From the NCBI GenBank assembly GCA_023437285.1, contig JAEZGP010000392.1:1-12451 (forward strand): 12,451 bases of DNA. The letters are read 5' to 3'. This DNA comes from Actinomycetes bacterium. Lineage in GTDB: Bacteria; Actinomycetota; Actinomycetes; Mycobacteriales; Micromonosporaceae. The position numbers and the translations under genes are program-made. Positions 11,492-12,451 of the stretch are shown here, piece by piece. Position 1 is the stretch's first letter, and every line of letters starts with the position of its first letter. The notes below the pieces were generated by a model. That model saw nothing but the letters and a program-made list of their open reading frames with translations. It was not told the origin of the DNA and made no database searches.

Positions 11492-12430
11492 ATGGCCATG
11501 CAGTTCTACGCCTCGCCCGAGCAGATCATGCGGGATCGTTCGGAGTTCGCGCGCAAGAACATCGCGCGCGGCCGCAACGTGGTGGTGCTGAGCTACGAGG
11601 GTGGCGTGCTGTTCGTGGCGGAGAACCTCTCCACGACGCTGCACAAGGTCAGCGAGATCTACGACCGGGTCGGGTTCGCCGCGGTGGGCCGCTACAACGA
11701 GTTCGAGAACCTGCGGGCGGCCGGGGTACGCCTGGCCGACCTGCGGGGCTACTCCTACGACCGGCGCGACGTGACCGGCCGCGCGCTCGCCACCGCGTAC
11801 GCGCAGACGCTCGGCGCCATCTTCACCGAGCAGTCCAAGCCGTTCGAGGTCGAGATCTGCGTCGCCGAGGTGGGTCACACGTCGGCCGACGACCAGCTCT
11901 ACCGGCTGACCTACGACGGGTCCGTCAGCGACGAGCCCGGCTTCGTCGTGATGGGCGGCCAGGTCGACGCCCTGTCCAGCGTCATGCGCCAGGGCCACAG
12001 CGACGACATGGGCCTGCCGGAGGCGCTCGCCCTGGCGCTCAAGGCGATCGGCAGCGTGGGCGGCGAGAACGGCGCCCAGCGCACCCTGGTCGCGAACCAG
12101 TTGGAGATCGCCGTCCTGGACCGCCGCAAGGTCGGCCGCGCCTTCCGCCGCATCACCGGCGCGGCGCTGACGGCCCTGCTGCCCGGCGCGCCGGTCGCCA
12201 AGGCCGACGGCGAGGCGCCCGAGGAGAAGGCCGAGGCCGGCGCGCCGGAGGCGAAGGCCAGCCCCGCCAACCCGGTGAAGGCGACCCCCGCCAAGACCAC
12301 CGGCACGGCGACGGTACGGGCGGAAAAGGAACTGGCCGAGGAGGCCGGCGCCGAGCCTGTCGAGGACGAGGACAACACCGACCGCGACAAGACGGCCGGC
12401 GGCGACTCCTCGGGCGGCGCCCCCCAGTAA
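11492..12430 (+). CDS. prcA: 20S proteasome alpha subunit PrcA with extended C-terminal tail
   Basis: Non-catalytic subunit of the two outer heptameric rings of the 20S core. It gates entry through its N-terminus and receives the QYL tail of ARC. The alpha signature [24 protein letters not shown] is at 8-31, followed by GGVLFVAEN (37-45), [19 protein letters not shown] (57-75) and FVVMGG (151-156). The conserved fold ends around [15 protein letters not shown] (216-230). The protein has 312 residues, compared with 248 in M. tuberculosis PrcA. The extra 82-residue tail (231-312) is disordered-looking and rich in Ala, Glu, Lys, Pro and Asp, with seven lysines. ATG 11492 was chosen because AAGGAG (11475-11480) lies 11 nt upstream; ATG 11498 is an alternative. 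It is cotranscribed with pup and prcB. The 21 nt after the stop contain nothing recognisable. The orthologue is Rv2109c. Confidence 0.97.
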   Translation: MAMQFYASPEQIMRDRSEFARKNIARGRNVVVLSYEGGVLFVAENLSTTLHKVSEIYDRVGFAAVGRYNEFENLRAAGVRLADLRGYSYDRRDVTGRALATAYAQTLGAIFTEQSKPFEVEICVAEVGHTSADDQLYRLTYDGSVSDEPGFVVMGGQVDALSSVMRQGHSDDMGLPEALALALKAIGSVGGENGAQRTLVANQLEIAVLDRRKVGRAFRRITGAALTALLPGAPVAKADGEAPEEKAEAGAPEAKASPANPVKATPAKTTGTATVRAEKELAEEAGAEPVEDEDNTDRDKTAGGDSSGGAPQ

Positions 12431-12451
12431 CACCACCACGCTCCCCGCAGC

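Noticed and set aside
11336..12439. 367-codon minus-strand frame antisense to prcA, and a similar one (10663-11499) antisense to prcB
   Set aside because: Both are shadows of the strong codon bias in prcA and prcB; their translations are low complexity.

Overview
The window is high-GC DNA (roughly 70% or more by eye) from an actinobacterium. It carries the Pup-proteasome locus. The gene content, the GTG starts, the site-2 protease, trmI and RecB-like neighbours (syntenic with the Rv2109c-Rv2119 region of Mycobacterium tuberculosis) and the protein wording suggest the Micromonosporaceae. The family is an inference; the phylum is secure.

Layout. (1) 1-2014, minus strand: an ABC exporter pair, a LolD/MacB-like ATPase followed by an FtsX/MacB-type permease that runs off the left edge. 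(2) 2089-2898, plus: a HAD phosphatase whose 3' end overlaps the 3' end of a minus-strand RecB-like PD-(D/E)XK nuclease with a probable Fe-S cluster (2817-3680). (3) 3757-6349, plus: a site-2 (M50) protease, the tRNA m1A58 methyltransferase TrmI and an uncharacterised 189-residue protein, closely packed as a probable operon. (4) 6353-6634, minus: a small single-cluster ferredoxin, ending 3 nt from the previous gene and divergent from arc. (5) 6782-12430, plus: arc/mpa (proteasomal AAA+ ATPase), dop (Pup deamidase/depupylase), pup, prcB (beta subunit) and prcA (alpha subunit). pafA, the Pup ligase, is not in the window and may lie to the right.

How the genes work together. Pup here ends in GGQ, so Dop must deamidate it before PafA can attach it to substrate lysines. 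Arc binds pupylated proteins through its N-terminal coiled coil, unfolds them, and docks on the PrcA rings through its C-terminal QYL motif. PrcB, after autoprocessing to expose Thr55, degrades them. Promoter-like -10 boxes precede arc, dop and pup, and a hairpin followed by TTTT follows arc. The locus therefore looks like several transcription units: arc, dop, and pup-prcB-prcA.

The genes are mostly well-known families. I see no clearly new defence or mobile system. The points worth a second look are finer ones: -10 boxes 6-8 nt from start codons, suggesting leaderless mRNAs; Ala instead of Gly at the PrcB processing site; a long charged PrcA tail; a CxxDxxC ferredoxin next to arc; and a tandem repeat shared by two convergent reading frames.
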